Shown here piece after piece: positions 1-7,328 of a stretch of 13,795 nt of DNA (position 1 is the stretch's first letter; the number at the start of each line of letters is the position of its first letter). The DNA comes from CAYLLN01 sp036496265. GTDB taxonomy: Bacteria > Planctomycetota > Planctomycetia > Pirellulales > Pirellulaceae. Location: the NCBI GenBank assembly GCA_036496265.1, contig DASXLL010000262.1:1-13795 (forward strand). Reading direction: 5' to 3'. The notes below the pieces were generated by a model. It worked only from the letters and a program-made list of their open reading frames with translations. It ran no database searches and was not told where the DNA came from. A program made the position numbers and the translations under genes.

Positions 1-26
1 CGTTCCTGAATGCTAAGCTGCGCCAT
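1..26 (-). CDS. Possible start of a gene running off the left edge
   Basis: On the minus strand an ATG at 26-24 is preceded by an AAGGAG Shine-Dalgarno-like sequence (35-40) with an 8-nt spacer. The few visible codons read MAQLSIQE and then leave the window. The same frame is open upstream through an ATG at 68-66 and into the C-terminal remnant of the neighbouring pseudogene, so this may instead be read-through of that decayed gene. Eight codons allow no functional statement. The good ribosome-binding-site spacing is the only reason to list it. Confidence 0.25.
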
Positions 27-59
27 CGCTGGGACTCCTTCTGAACGGCGTTGGTGATG

Positions 60-737
60 CTTCGCCATTCGATAAGTCCCAGCGAGATTTTCTCCTACAT
101 CAATTCCCAGCGCGGGTGCGTTTCAGATTAGACGGTGCCGATCATGAGCGTTACGTTCTGTTCGCCAAGCGCGCGGCGAACTTCGCTCATCACAGCCAGG
201 TCATCGTCGAGCCCAAACCCGAGCTTGACTTTCATCGCAGATAAGCCGGCTTCGTAATGCGCGACGGCTTCTTCGCCGAGGCGCTGGGCCTCGCCGCAGC
301 CTTGAAGGCGGTAAAAGCCCGTGGCATAGGCCTGAACGCGGCTGCGGAACGCGCCGCCGAGCAGTTGATGTACGGGAACGCCGTAGCTTTTTCCGGCGAT
401 GTCCCAGAGTGCGATATCGACGGCGCTGATCGCGGCCACGACTGATCCTTTGCGGCCAAAATCGCGCGTCGCCGTGTACATGTTGTGCCACAGCGGTTCC
501 GTGTTGAGGGGATTGGCACCGAGGAGCAGTGGCCGCAGCGCGCGTTCGATTGTGGCCGCAGAAATCTGCGGCGGCTCGAGCCCTTGATTGAACGCTTCGC
601 CCCAGCCCGTGAGGCCGTCGTCCGTGACGATTTCAACGAGCGTCGATGACCGCTTCGTCACCCAGCCTTGCGAAAAAAGCAAATGGCTGATCGAGTTGGC
701 AGAGCAGCGGGTAGGTTTTGATCTCGGCGATTTTCAT
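60..737 (-). pseudogene. Decayed mandelate racemase/muconate lactonizing family gene (D-galactarolactone cycloisomerase-like)
   Basis: The gene starts at ATG 737-735 and reads MKIAEIKTYPLLCQLDQPFA, a typical enolase-superfamily N-terminus. The next codons fall in a T6 run (minus strand, about 676-681). With five Ts the frame would continue FSQGWVTKRSSTLVEI, so one extra base shifts it. The second frame carries the rest of the N-terminal capping domain (GLTGWGEAF, DIALWDIAGK) and the start of the barrel with the KxK catalytic motif (KVKLGFG). It ends LMIGTV-stop at 128, where relatives such as Agrobacterium Gci read LMIDANH, so the first metal-ligand Asp is lost. In another frame, 119 to about 60 reads APALGIDVGENLAGTYRMAK. 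This resembles the family's C-terminal tail (PGLGIEV...YRV) and suggests an internal deletion of roughly 160-170 codons. All three metal ligands and the second catalytic base are missing. The intact family of about 380 residues includes dehydratases, racemases and cycloisomerases of sugar acids. Family assignment is strong; exact substrate is not. It is divergent from xseA. Confidence 0.8.
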
Positions 738-790
738 GGCATTAGATTCCAGAATGAGCGTTGGGGGAATTGTGAAAGAGTTGCCTCATT

Positions 791-2119
791 GTGGAAATGC
801 CCCCAGTGTGTTCAAATGTTCCCATGCTGGAATATCGTGAACAACGTGGCAATGACGAAGAGGCGTATCCGCTGTTTGCGTCAGCGACTGAGCCCAAAGT
901 GCCAAAGATTCTGACCGTTGGACAGCTTTCGCAGCTCATCGAGATGACGCTTGAGACAATGTTTCCCTCGCTGTGGGTCAGCGGCGAGATCACCGAAGTG
1001 ACGCGGCCGCATTCGGGACATATTTATTTCACGCTCCGCGATGATACAGCGCAGATTCGGGCGGTGATTTGGCGGAGCGCAGCGGCTCGCTTGAAGTTTC
1101 GCCCAGAGGAAGGGCAGCAAGTTATCTGCCAGGGCGGGTTGGACGTCTATCCGCCGCGCGGGACCTATCAGCTTGTCGTCCAGCAGATTGAGCCGCAGGG
1201 ACTCGGCGCCTTGCAGCTCGCGCTCAAGCAGCTTCAGCAGCGGCTGGCCGCCGAGGGACTGTTTGATCCGGCGCATAAGAAGCAGCTTCCGGCGTTTCCG
1301 CGGCGAGTGGGCTTTGTGACGAGCCCCACGGGCGCGGCGATACGCGATTTTTTGCAGGTGGCCGCGCGGCGGTTCCACGGTGTGGCGGTGCTCGTGATTC
1401 CTGCCAAGGTACAGGGGGACGGTGCGGCGAGCGAGATTGTTCGAGGCATTCAATTGGCCAATCGAATCCAGCCGCCGCTGGATGTATTGGTTGTTGGCCG
1501 CGGCGGTGGCAGCTCGGAAGACTTGTGGTGCTTTAATGATGAGGCGGTGGTGCGGGCGATCTTTGCCTCAACGATTCCGGTCGTTTCAGCCGTTGGCCAT
1601 GAAATTGACGTCACGCTTTCGGATCTGGTCGCCGACGTGCGGGCGCTGACGCCGAGCGAAGCGGCGGAGCGGGTGATTCCCTCGGCCGAAGAACTGAAGG
1701 AGAGATTGGCGACGCATCGGCGACGGTTGGCGGCCGTGCTGAAAGCCAAAGCGGTGGCCGCGCGGCGGCATTTGAATCAGTTGTCATCGGCGCGGGTGCT
1801 GCGCAATCCAAGAGCGCTCATCGATGACCTTATTTATCGGATCGATGAGCTCGACGGGCAGGCGTCGCGAGCGATCGACAGGCGGATTCGGTCGCTGCGA
1901 GATAGACTGAGCGCGATCGCAAGCCGGACAGAGGCTCTCAGCCCGCTGGCGGTGCTCGGTCGCGGCTATAGCGTGACCAGCGATGCCGAAACCGGGCGGA
2001 TCATTACTGGGACTGAGCAAGTCGCGATCGGCACGCAAATCCGCACTCGACTGGCTACCGGTTCATTGTTAAGCCGCGTTGAATCGATCGAAGGCGACAA
2101 GGAAGGGAGGTTTGTGTGA
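791..2119 (+). CDS. xseA: Exodeoxyribonuclease VII large subunit
   Basis: This is the catalytic subunit of exonuclease VII, which degrades single-stranded DNA from both ends and acts in the cytoplasm in a complex with several XseB chains. The frame gives 442 aa, close to the 456 aa of E. coli XseA. After an N-terminal extension of about 35 residues comes the OB-fold nucleic-acid-binding domain (about 38-135: LTVGQLSQLIE, LWVSGEIT, HIYFTLRD). The catalytic domain follows with GRGGGSSEDLWCFN (about 236-249) and SAVGHEIDVTL...ADVRALTPSEAAE (about 267-294), then a charged helical region and a C-terminal LGRGYSV segment. The start is uncertain: GTG 791 has a weak GAAAGAG 10 nt upstream, and ATG 797 and ATG 824 are in frame. 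The stop overlaps the xseB start. It heads a four-gene run, and any promoter must lie in the short gap shared with the divergent pseudogene. Confidence 0.96.
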   Translation: MEMPPVCSNVPMLEYREQRGNDEEAYPLFASATEPKVPKILTVGQLSQLIEMTLETMFPSLWVSGEITEVTRPHSGHIYFTLRDDTAQIRAVIWRSAAARLKFRPEEGQQVICQGGLDVYPPRGTYQLVVQQIEPQGLGALQLALKQLQQRLAAEGLFDPAHKKQLPAFPRRVGFVTSPTGAAIRDFLQVAARRFHGVAVLVIPAKVQGDGAASEIVRGIQLANRIQPPLDVLVVGRGGGSSEDLWCFNDEAVVRAIFASTIPVVSAVGHEIDVTLSDLVADVRALTPSEAAERVIPSAEELKERLATHRRRLAAVLKAKAVAARRHLNQLSSARVLRNPRALIDDLIYRIDELDGQASRAIDRRIRSLRDRLSAIASRTEALSPLAVLGRGYSVTSDAETGRIITGTEQVAIGTQIRTRLATGSLLSRVESIEGDKEGRFV

Positions 2120-2469
2120 GCGACCAGCCTGAAAACAAAAACGGATTGGGGGCTGCCGAAGAATGCAGCTTCGAGGATTCCCTGGCCGCTTTGGAGCAGG
2201 TCATGCACGACCTGGAGGATGGCAATCTAGGTTTGACCGACGCCCTAGATCGCTATGAAACGGGTGTTAGGCACCTGAAGCGCTGCTATCAGCATCTGGA
2301 GGCGGCGGAACGGCGGATTGAGATGCTGACAGGCGTCAATGAGGACGGCACATCTGCCACGGAGCCGTTTGCCGAAAGCAGTGAAAGTTTGGCAGAATCT
2401 GCCGGCCGGCGGCGGCGACCCCGCGCGAGGACTACCGATAAGGGTGAAGGCTCTGACAGCATGACATAG
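2116..2469 (+). CDS. xseB: Exodeoxyribonuclease VII small subunit
   Basis: This is the small helical subunit of exonuclease VII, several copies of which bind each XseA. It begins at GTG 2116, overlapping the xseA TGA in the four bases GTGA, with a GGGAGG Shine-Dalgarno about 5-6 nt upstream, so the two subunits are translationally coupled. Residues 18-72 carry the family signature: SFEDSLAALEQVMHDLEDGNLGL, then LDRYETGVRHLKRCYQHLEAAERRIEML. The predicted 117 aa exceed the roughly 80 aa of E. coli XseB. The extra C-terminal tail (about 73-117) is low-complexity, acidic and then Arg-rich (RRRRPRAR), and is probably disordered. It is followed by 67 bases with no gene before the prenyltransferase ATG. 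Confidence 0.95.
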   Translation: MSDQPENKNGLGAAEECSFEDSLAALEQVMHDLEDGNLGLTDALDRYETGVRHLKRCYQHLEAAERRIEMLTGVNEDGTSATEPFAESSESLAESAGRRRRPRARTTDKGEGSDSMT

Positions 2470-2536
2470 ACGTTTTGGCGGCTGCGATATTAGAATTGAA
2501 TAAGCAACGACACCACAATTATTCCCACCCGCGTTG

Positions 2537-3466
2537 ATGGCCGTTCCAAGCCCTGCTGCCCCATTCATGGCCGCCGACCCCGACGCTAAGTCGTTCGCCG
2601 ATGTCGCGCGGCGATTACGGCGGCAAGTCGATGAAGCACTGGTTCGTTACACCGAATATGGCGACGATTGTCCGGTAAAATTGGCCCAGGCGATTCGTCA
2701 CAGTCTCCTCGCTCCGGCCAAACGGCTGCGGCCCATGCTGGTGTTAATGAGTTGCCAAGCCTGCGGTTGTGATCCGCGGGCCGCTTTGCCCGCGGCTTGT
2801 GCCGTGGAAATGGTCCATACCTATTCGCTGATTCACGACGATCTGCCGGCGATGGACGACGACGATATGCGCCGCGGACAGCCGAGCTGTCATGCCAAAT
2901 TTGGCGAGGCGACGGCGATTCTGGCGGGGGATGCGCTTCTCGCGCAGGCGTTTGAAATCCTCGCAACCGACATTCAACCGCCGACGGTTGCCGCTCGCTG
3001 CTGCCGTGAGCTTGCCCTTGCAGCTGGGGCGTCTAATTTGGTTGGCGGCCAACAGGACGACCTGACGGCGGAGCATGAACGTGGCGGAATCGAGCAATTG
3101 GAAAAAATTCACCGGCGAAAAACAGGCGCGATGATTGGCGTGAGTCTGCGCTTGGGCGGAATCCTCGGCGGCGCGAGTAACACGGAATTAGCCGGCCTCG
3201 ATATTTATGGCGCGAACCTTGGCTTGGCGTTTCAGATCGTCGATGACCTGCTCGATTTGGGCGGCGACGCAACGAAACTCGGCAAACGAACGGGCAAGGA
3301 TTCGACCCATGGCAAGTTGACGTTCCCCGCCGTGCTGAGCGTTGAAGGAAGCCGGCAGCGGGCACGGCAATTGATTGATGAAGCGAAGGCCGCTCTGGCG
3401 ATTTTTGGCTCGCGCGCTGCGGCTTTGGAATCGCTTGCCGATTACGTGATCGAACGAGACCACTAA
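2537..3466 (+). CDS. ispA: Polyprenyl diphosphate synthase (farnesyl/geranylgeranyl type)
   Basis: This cytoplasmic trans-prenyltransferase condenses IPP with allylic diphosphates to make farnesyl or geranylgeranyl diphosphate. From ATG 2537 it is 309 aa (E. coli IspA has 299). An in-frame TTG at 2534 and ATG at 2567 are alternatives, and no clear Shine-Dalgarno decides between them. Visible motifs are KRLRP (62-66, diphosphate binding), the first Asp-rich motif DDLPAMD at 101-107 with the two-residue insertion typical of bacterial FPP and type II GGPP synthases, GQQDDL (171-176), and the second Asp-rich motif DDLLD (236-240) followed by GKRTGKD. The stretch HTYSLIHDDLPAMDDDD is the same as in E. 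coli IspA, favouring FPP synthase. Chain length cannot be fixed from sequence alone. Its position between xseB and dxs matches the conserved bacterial order. Confidence 0.93.
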   Translation: MAVPSPAAPFMAADPDAKSFADVARRLRRQVDEALVRYTEYGDDCPVKLAQAIRHSLLAPAKRLRPMLVLMSCQACGCDPRAALPAACAVEMVHTYSLIHDDLPAMDDDDMRRGQPSCHAKFGEATAILAGDALLAQAFEILATDIQPPTVAARCCRELALAAGASNLVGGQQDDLTAEHERGGIEQLEKIHRRKTGAMIGVSLRLGGILGGASNTELAGLDIYGANLGLAFQIVDDLLDLGGDATKLGKRTGKDSTHGKLTFPAVLSVEGSRQRARQLIDEAKAALAIFGSRAAALESLADYVIERDH

Positions 3467-3477
3467 CAAACGAACGA

Positions 3478-5388
3478 ATGTCCAAGCATCCGTTACTTTC
3501 GCAGCTGTCTTCAGCTCACGACCTGCATCAGCTGTCGCTGAAACAACTTGGCCATGCCGCGGACGAGATTCGCGACGTGCTGTGCAATCTGCTGCACGAG
3601 CGCACGGCCCACTTCGCGTCGAATTTGGGCGTCGTCGAGCTAGCGCTCGCGCTGCACAGCACGTTCGACTTCCGCTACGACCGACTGATCTGGGACACTG
3701 GGCATCAGATTTATCCGCATAAGCTTGTCACTGGCCGTTACGACGATTTTCCCTCGATCCGCACGAAAGGCGGATTGATGGGATATCCGAATCCGCTGGA
3801 AAGCGAATACGACCTGTTCATGACCGGGCACGCCGGCAGTAGCGTCGCAACATTGTCTGGCTTGCGGAGCGGCGACGATTTGCAAGGCGATAAAAAGCGC
3901 CGCGCGGTAGCAGTGATCGGCGACGGTGCATTTCCCAGCGGGATTGTGTTCGAGGCGCTCAATAATATCAGTGGGCTAAACCAGAACCTGCTCATTGTTT
4001 TGAACGACAACAAGATGTCGATCTGTCCGCGGGTCGGTGGCATGGCTAGTTATCTCGATCGGCTGCGAACGAGCCAGTTTTATTCCGGACTGAAGCACGA
4101 AGTGGTTCGTATCCTGGAGAACGTGCCGCTTTTGGGCGATCCAGTCGAGCGGTTTCTGGCCCAGCTTAAGGAGAGTGTCAAAGCAGGCCTGCATGGCGGA
4201 ATGTTGTTTGAAGAACTGGGCATGCGATATCTGGGACCGATCGACGGCCATAACATCGGCCTGCTGCGCAAGTATTTGAAGATGGTCAAAGACCTGGAAG
4301 GGCCGACGCTGCTGCATGTCGTGACGGAAAAGGGTCATGGATTCAAGCCCGCCGCAGAAGATCCCGTCTTTTTCCACACGCCACCGGCGTTCGTCGAAGA
4401 AAATGGGACCGCGGTCGTCAAAAAGTCGGCCAGCCAGCCGGCGTACACGAATTTGATAAGCGGTGCGATTGATGAACAGATGCGGAAGAATGAAAAGGTG
4501 ACGGTGCTGACAGCGGCGATGTGTCAGGGAAACAAGCTGGAACGAATTCGCGACGAAATCCCGGATCGGTTCTTCGATACCGGAATTTGCGAGTCGCACG
4601 CCGTCGCGTTTGCTGCTGGGCAAGCGAAAACCGGCCTGCGGCCGATCGTTGATATCTACAGCACGTTTTTGCAGCGCAGCTTCGATCAGGTTTTTCAGGA
4701 GGTGGCGCTGCAGACTCTGCCGGTCGTGTTCACGCTGGACCGCGCTGGCCTGACGGGGCCGGATGGGCCGACGCATCATGGCTGTTTTGACATTGCCTAC
4801 ATGCGGTGCCTTCCAAATATGGTCGTGATGGCGCCGGGTGATGCGTGGGATGTCGCGCCGATGCTGGAATTCGCTTTGAAGCAGCTGGGGCCTGTTTCGA
4901 TTCGCTATCCGAAGGCCAATGCCGTTGAAGTTGGCGAAGTACCGCGCCAGCCGATCGAGCTTGGCCGGGCGGAGGTGCTGCGATGGGGCCAGGATGGCGT
5001 AATTCTCTGCTTTGGAAGCTTGCTGACCGATTGTCTGAAGGCTGCGGACCTTTTGGCGACAGACGGCTTACAAGTCGGCGTTGTCAATGCGAGGTTCGCC
5101 AAGCCACTGGATGGGGAATTAATCGAGCGGGCACTGCGCGAATGTGGTTTTGTGGTGACGGTTGAGGAAGGCTGTCTAATGGGTGGGTTTGGCAGTGCGG
5201 TTCTGGAGGCGGCCAGCGAAATGGGGCTCGATGCCAGCCGGGTGAAGCGGCTGGGAATCCCCGATCGGTTCATTGAGCACGCGGAACGAGCCGAATTGCT
5301 GGCGGACTTGAAGTTGAATGCATCCGGAATTGCTGCCGCCTGCCGAGAGTTGGCGGAGCAGGGCGAGAGCGTGGCGGCGAGCCTGTAA
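3478..5388 (+). CDS. dxs: 1-deoxy-D-xylulose-5-phosphate synthase
   Basis: This thiamine-diphosphate enzyme joins pyruvate and glyceraldehyde 3-phosphate, the first step of the MEP isoprenoid pathway and also a precursor step for thiamine and pyridoxal. It has 636 aa, normal for the family. The expected catalytic positions are present: His45 in HFASNLG, the TPP/Mg motif GDGA (148-151) with NDN (176-178), Glu372 in GICESHAVAFAAG, Arg400 in FLQRSFDQV, Asp421 and His433 in DRAGLTGPDGPTHHG, and IRYP near 475. The C-terminal transketolase domain ends with VTVEEGCLMGGFGSAV. Two active-site-proximal stretches differ from E. coli: GHAGSS replaces GHSSTS, and GDGAFPSG replaces GDGAITAG. It starts 11 nt after the prenyltransferase stop with no evident Shine-Dalgarno, so it is probably translated from the same message. 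Confidence 0.95.
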   Translation: MSKHPLLSQLSSAHDLHQLSLKQLGHAADEIRDVLCNLLHERTAHFASNLGVVELALALHSTFDFRYDRLIWDTGHQIYPHKLVTGRYDDFPSIRTKGGLMGYPNPLESEYDLFMTGHAGSSVATLSGLRSGDDLQGDKKRRAVAVIGDGAFPSGIVFEALNNISGLNQNLLIVLNDNKMSICPRVGGMASYLDRLRTSQFYSGLKHEVVRILENVPLLGDPVERFLAQLKESVKAGLHGGMLFEELGMRYLGPIDGHNIGLLRKYLKMVKDLEGPTLLHVVTEKGHGFKPAAEDPVFFHTPPAFVEENGTAVVKKSASQPAYTNLISGAIDEQMRKNEKVTVLTAAMCQGNKLERIRDEIPDRFFDTGICESHAVAFAAGQAKTGLRPIVDIYSTFLQRSFDQVFQEVALQTLPVVFTLDRAGLTGPDGPTHHGCFDIAYMRCLPNMVVMAPGDAWDVAPMLEFALKQLGPVSIRYPKANAVEVGEVPRQPIELGRAEVLRWGQDGVILCFGSLLTDCLKAADLLATDGLQVGVVNARFAKPLDGELIERALRECGFVVTVEEGCLMGGFGSAVLEAASEMGLDASRVKRLGIPDRFIEHAERAELLADLKLNASGIAAACRELAEQGESVAASL

Positions 5389-5467
5389 GGAATGGCCTCC
5401 ACGCGATTTCGCGGCCAGAAACTGCCAGGCAGGCAGCGGAATGCCACCGAGGGAGTGCCTAGGGCGC

Positions 5468-5509
5468 AAAAAAATTGGCCGGCTCCCGGGATGACATCGG
5501 GAGCCGGCC
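5468..5509 (-). terminator. Perfect 12-bp hairpin with T-tract on the minus strand
   Basis: The arms GGCCGGCTCCCG (5477-5488) and CGGGAGCCGGCC (5498-5509) pair perfectly across a 9-nt loop. A7 at 5468-5474 lies on the left side. Read on the minus strand this is a GC-rich stem followed, after AA, by T7, the form of an intrinsic terminator. Read on the plus strand there is no T-tract, yet both flanking genes (dxs and the amidohydrolase) are on the plus strand. It may end antisense transcription heading into dxs, stabilise the 3' end of the operon mRNA, or terminate plus-strand transcription with factor help. The structure is certain; the function is inferred. Confidence 0.6.
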
Positions 5510-5613
5510 GGATGAAGATTAGAGCGATAACCTATGTCGTATTGAAGCATCTTTTCCGGCGATTGCAACAACCCCAGAGCAAATTTCACAAAATCTTCAT
5601 GGAGCGGCCGGCT

Positions 5614-6933
5614 ATGCGATTTCACAGCATTTTTGCGGTAGGCACGAACGTGGCGCTGAGTTTGAGCCTGATCGCCAGTTTTCTCACTTCCGGTGCTCGC
5701 GGCGAAGATGCGGAAAGGTGGGCCAAGGCCCATGCTTCGGAATTGGTCGATCTTTATCGGCATTTTCATTCGCATCCGGAGTTATCGTTTGAGGAGCGGG
5801 AGACCGGGGCTCGCGTAGCGAAAGAGTTGCGGGCGATAGGAATGGATGTGACGGACGGAGTCGCCAAAACGGGAGTTGTCGGAATTTTGAAAAATGGCAG
5901 TGGCCCGACCGTCATGATTCGGACGGATTTGGATGCCCTGCCGGTGACGGAGCAAACCGGACTAGCGTATGCCTCGACGGTGAGGGTGAAAGGTGAAGCG
6001 GGCGAAACGGGCGTCATGCACGCCTGTGGCCATGACATTCACATCACGAATCTCATTGGTACTGCTCGTTGGTTCGCAGCTAACAAGGACCAATGGCACG
6101 GTACGTTGTTTTTCCTCGGCCAGCCGGCCGAAGAACGAGTGGGCGGCGCGAAGGTGATGCTCGACGAGGGCCTCTTCACGAAATTCCCGAAGCCCGACTA
6201 CGCCATTGCTCTTCACTGCGATCCCTCGCTGGCCACAGGCAAAGTTGGCGTGCGTGGCGGTTATGCGCTGGCCAACACGGATAGCGTCGATGTGACGATG
6301 ATCGGCCGCGGCGGCCATGGAGCTTATCCGCATACAACGATTGATCCGATCGTGCTGGCGGCCCAATTCATCATGAGCCTGCAGACGATTGTCAGCCGCG
6401 AGGTCAAGCCGATCGAAGCCTGTGTCATCACGGTGGGCTCGATTCACGGCGGGACCAAGCACAATATCATCGGCAATGAATGCCACATGCAGCTCACCGT
6501 GCGGTGCTATAGCGATGAAGTCCGAGAGCAAATTCACAACGCCATCACTCGCAAGGCCAAGGCCGTTGCGGCAGGCGCCGACGCTCCGGAGCCAAAAGTC
6601 GTCTATACCGAGGGAACGCCGGCGATGTTTAACGACGAGAAATTGGCCGACCGGCTGCGAGCGGTTTTCGTTCGGGAGCTGGGCGCCGAAAATGTCGAAA
6701 ACCCGCAGCCGGAGATGGGCGGCGAGGACTTCAGTCAATATGGCCGCGCCGGTGTTCCGATACTCATGTTCCGGCTGGGAACGATCGAGCCGCGGCGCTT
6801 GGCCCGCATGAAGCAACTGGGGCAGGACCCGCCGTCGCTGCACTCGGCGTCGTATTATCCAGACGCGGAAGAATCGCTGATTACGGGAATTAAGACCACG
6901 GTAGCGGCGACGCTGGAGCTGCTTAAGAAGTGA
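5614..6933 (+). CDS. Exported M20-family amidohydrolase (hippurate/N-acyl-amino-acid hydrolase-like)
   Basis: This is a metal-dependent amidohydrolase of the HipO/IAA-amino-acid hydrolase (M20D) group, which removes acyl groups from N-acyl amino acids. ATG 5614 is chosen because GGAG at 5601-5604 sits 9 nt upstream and because the resulting N-terminus (MRFHSIFAVG...LSLIASFLTSGARG) looks like a signal peptide of about 30 residues. ATG 5599 is a near alternative. The mature 410 residues show RTDLDALP (103-110), HACGHDIH (136-143, metal Cys/His/Asp), QPAEE (170-174), ALHCDP (about 199-204), GRGGHGAYPH in the lid domain (231-240), EMGGEDFSQY and a final LHSASY His. The metal set therefore appears complete. 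Export implies action in the periplasm or outside the cell; the substrate is unknown. Its stop overlaps the next gene's start. Confidence 0.9.
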   Translation: MRFHSIFAVGTNVALSLSLIASFLTSGARGEDAERWAKAHASELVDLYRHFHSHPELSFEERETGARVAKELRAIGMDVTDGVAKTGVVGILKNGSGPTVMIRTDLDALPVTEQTGLAYASTVRVKGEAGETGVMHACGHDIHITNLIGTARWFAANKDQWHGTLFFLGQPAEERVGGAKVMLDEGLFTKFPKPDYAIALHCDPSLATGKVGVRGGYALANTDSVDVTMIGRGGHGAYPHTTIDPIVLAAQFIMSLQTIVSREVKPIEACVITVGSIHGGTKHNIIGNECHMQLTVRCYSDEVREQIHNAITRKAKAVAAGADAPEPKVVYTEGTPAMFNDEKLADRLRAVFVRELGAENVENPQPEMGGEDFSQYGRAGVPILMFRLGTIEPRRLARMKQLGQDPPSLHSASYYPDAEESLITGIKTTVAATLELLKK

Positions 6934-7328
6934 GGTCGTCATTGGCGTCGATTGGCTGGCTTACGGCCTATGTTGTCGTCCTTGCGCTGGTGGTCGGCGG
7001 CGTGCGCTATATGCGCGGCGTCGCTATCGCGGTCTATGGCACGCCACAGGCTCAAACCGAGTGGGATACGTGGCGTGAGGATGTCAAAGAGCTGGAAAAA
7101 CAGCCGTATCCGGTCAAGCGGCGAACACCAAAGAGCGCGGAGCCGCCGGCACTGGTTTTGATGCGAGATTATTTTGGTGTTTGTCTGGCGATTGCGGTTG
7201 TTCTTTCGAGCGTTTTGTTTGGTACGTTTATGGTGATGGTTCGAGGGGCGACGCAGAGTAGGGTGGGCTTTGCCCACCATGATTCGGCCAAGCGTGGTGG
7301 GCACAGCCCACCCTACAAGAATGATTGA
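6930..7328 (+). CDS. Small two-helix membrane protein of unknown function
   Basis: I do not recognise this family. GTG 6930 overlaps the amidohydrolase TGA (GTGA), a strong sign of translational coupling. The 132-aa product has one hydrophobic helix at about 8-27, a polar stretch with WDTWREDVKELEKQPYPVKRR (about 45-65), and a second helix at about 82-104. This suggests a hairpin membrane protein with a 50-residue loop. From about residue 110 the tail (RVGFAHHDSAKRGGHSPPY) is encoded by the palindromic repeat at 7258-7316, so the original C-terminus probably ended near the second helix and was extended by repeat insertion. The stop at 7328 overlaps the SDR start by 8 bases. The context hints at a role with the exported amidohydrolase, but no function can be given. 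Confidence 0.7.
   Translation: MRSSLASIGWLTAYVVVLALVVGGVRYMRGVAIAVYGTPQAQTEWDTWREDVKELEKQPYPVKRRTPKSAEPPALVLMRDYFGVCLAIAVVLSSVLFGTFMVMVRGATQSRVGFAHHDSAKRGGHSPPYKND
7258..7316. repeat. REP-like double-hairpin palindrome
   Basis: The left arm (7258-7281, beginning GTAGGGTGGGC) and right arm (7293-7316, ending GCCCACCCTAC) are inverted copies matching at 22 of 24 positions around an 11-base centre. Each arm also contains its own small palindrome (GGTGGGC...GCCCACC), so the element can fold as one long stem or two hairpins. From general knowledge, such GTAGGGTGGGC palindromes are dispersed in planctomycete genomes, where they appear in annotations as peptides like VGCAHH...GGQSPPY. It lies at the end of the small membrane protein gene and 4 bases before the SDR ATG. 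No second copy is visible in this window. Confidence 0.85.

Noticed and set aside
26..112. Three copies of the octamer TCCCAGCG (77-84, 105-112 and inverted at 27-34), with an 11-bp inverted repeat 26-36/75-85
   Set aside because: Two copies fall in the pseudogene's C-terminal coding remnant and the spacing is irregular. Chance in GC-rich DNA is the simpler reading.
2470..2536. Internal promoter before the prenyltransferase gene
   Set aside because: AT-rich hexamers are present but no -35/-10 pair has acceptable spacing. Read-through from xseAB is adequate.
5392..5613. 74-codon N-terminal extension of the amidohydrolase frame back to 5392
   Set aside because: It runs through the perfect hairpin and lacks family similarity. 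A signal peptide and a Shine-Dalgarno mark ATG 5614 instead.
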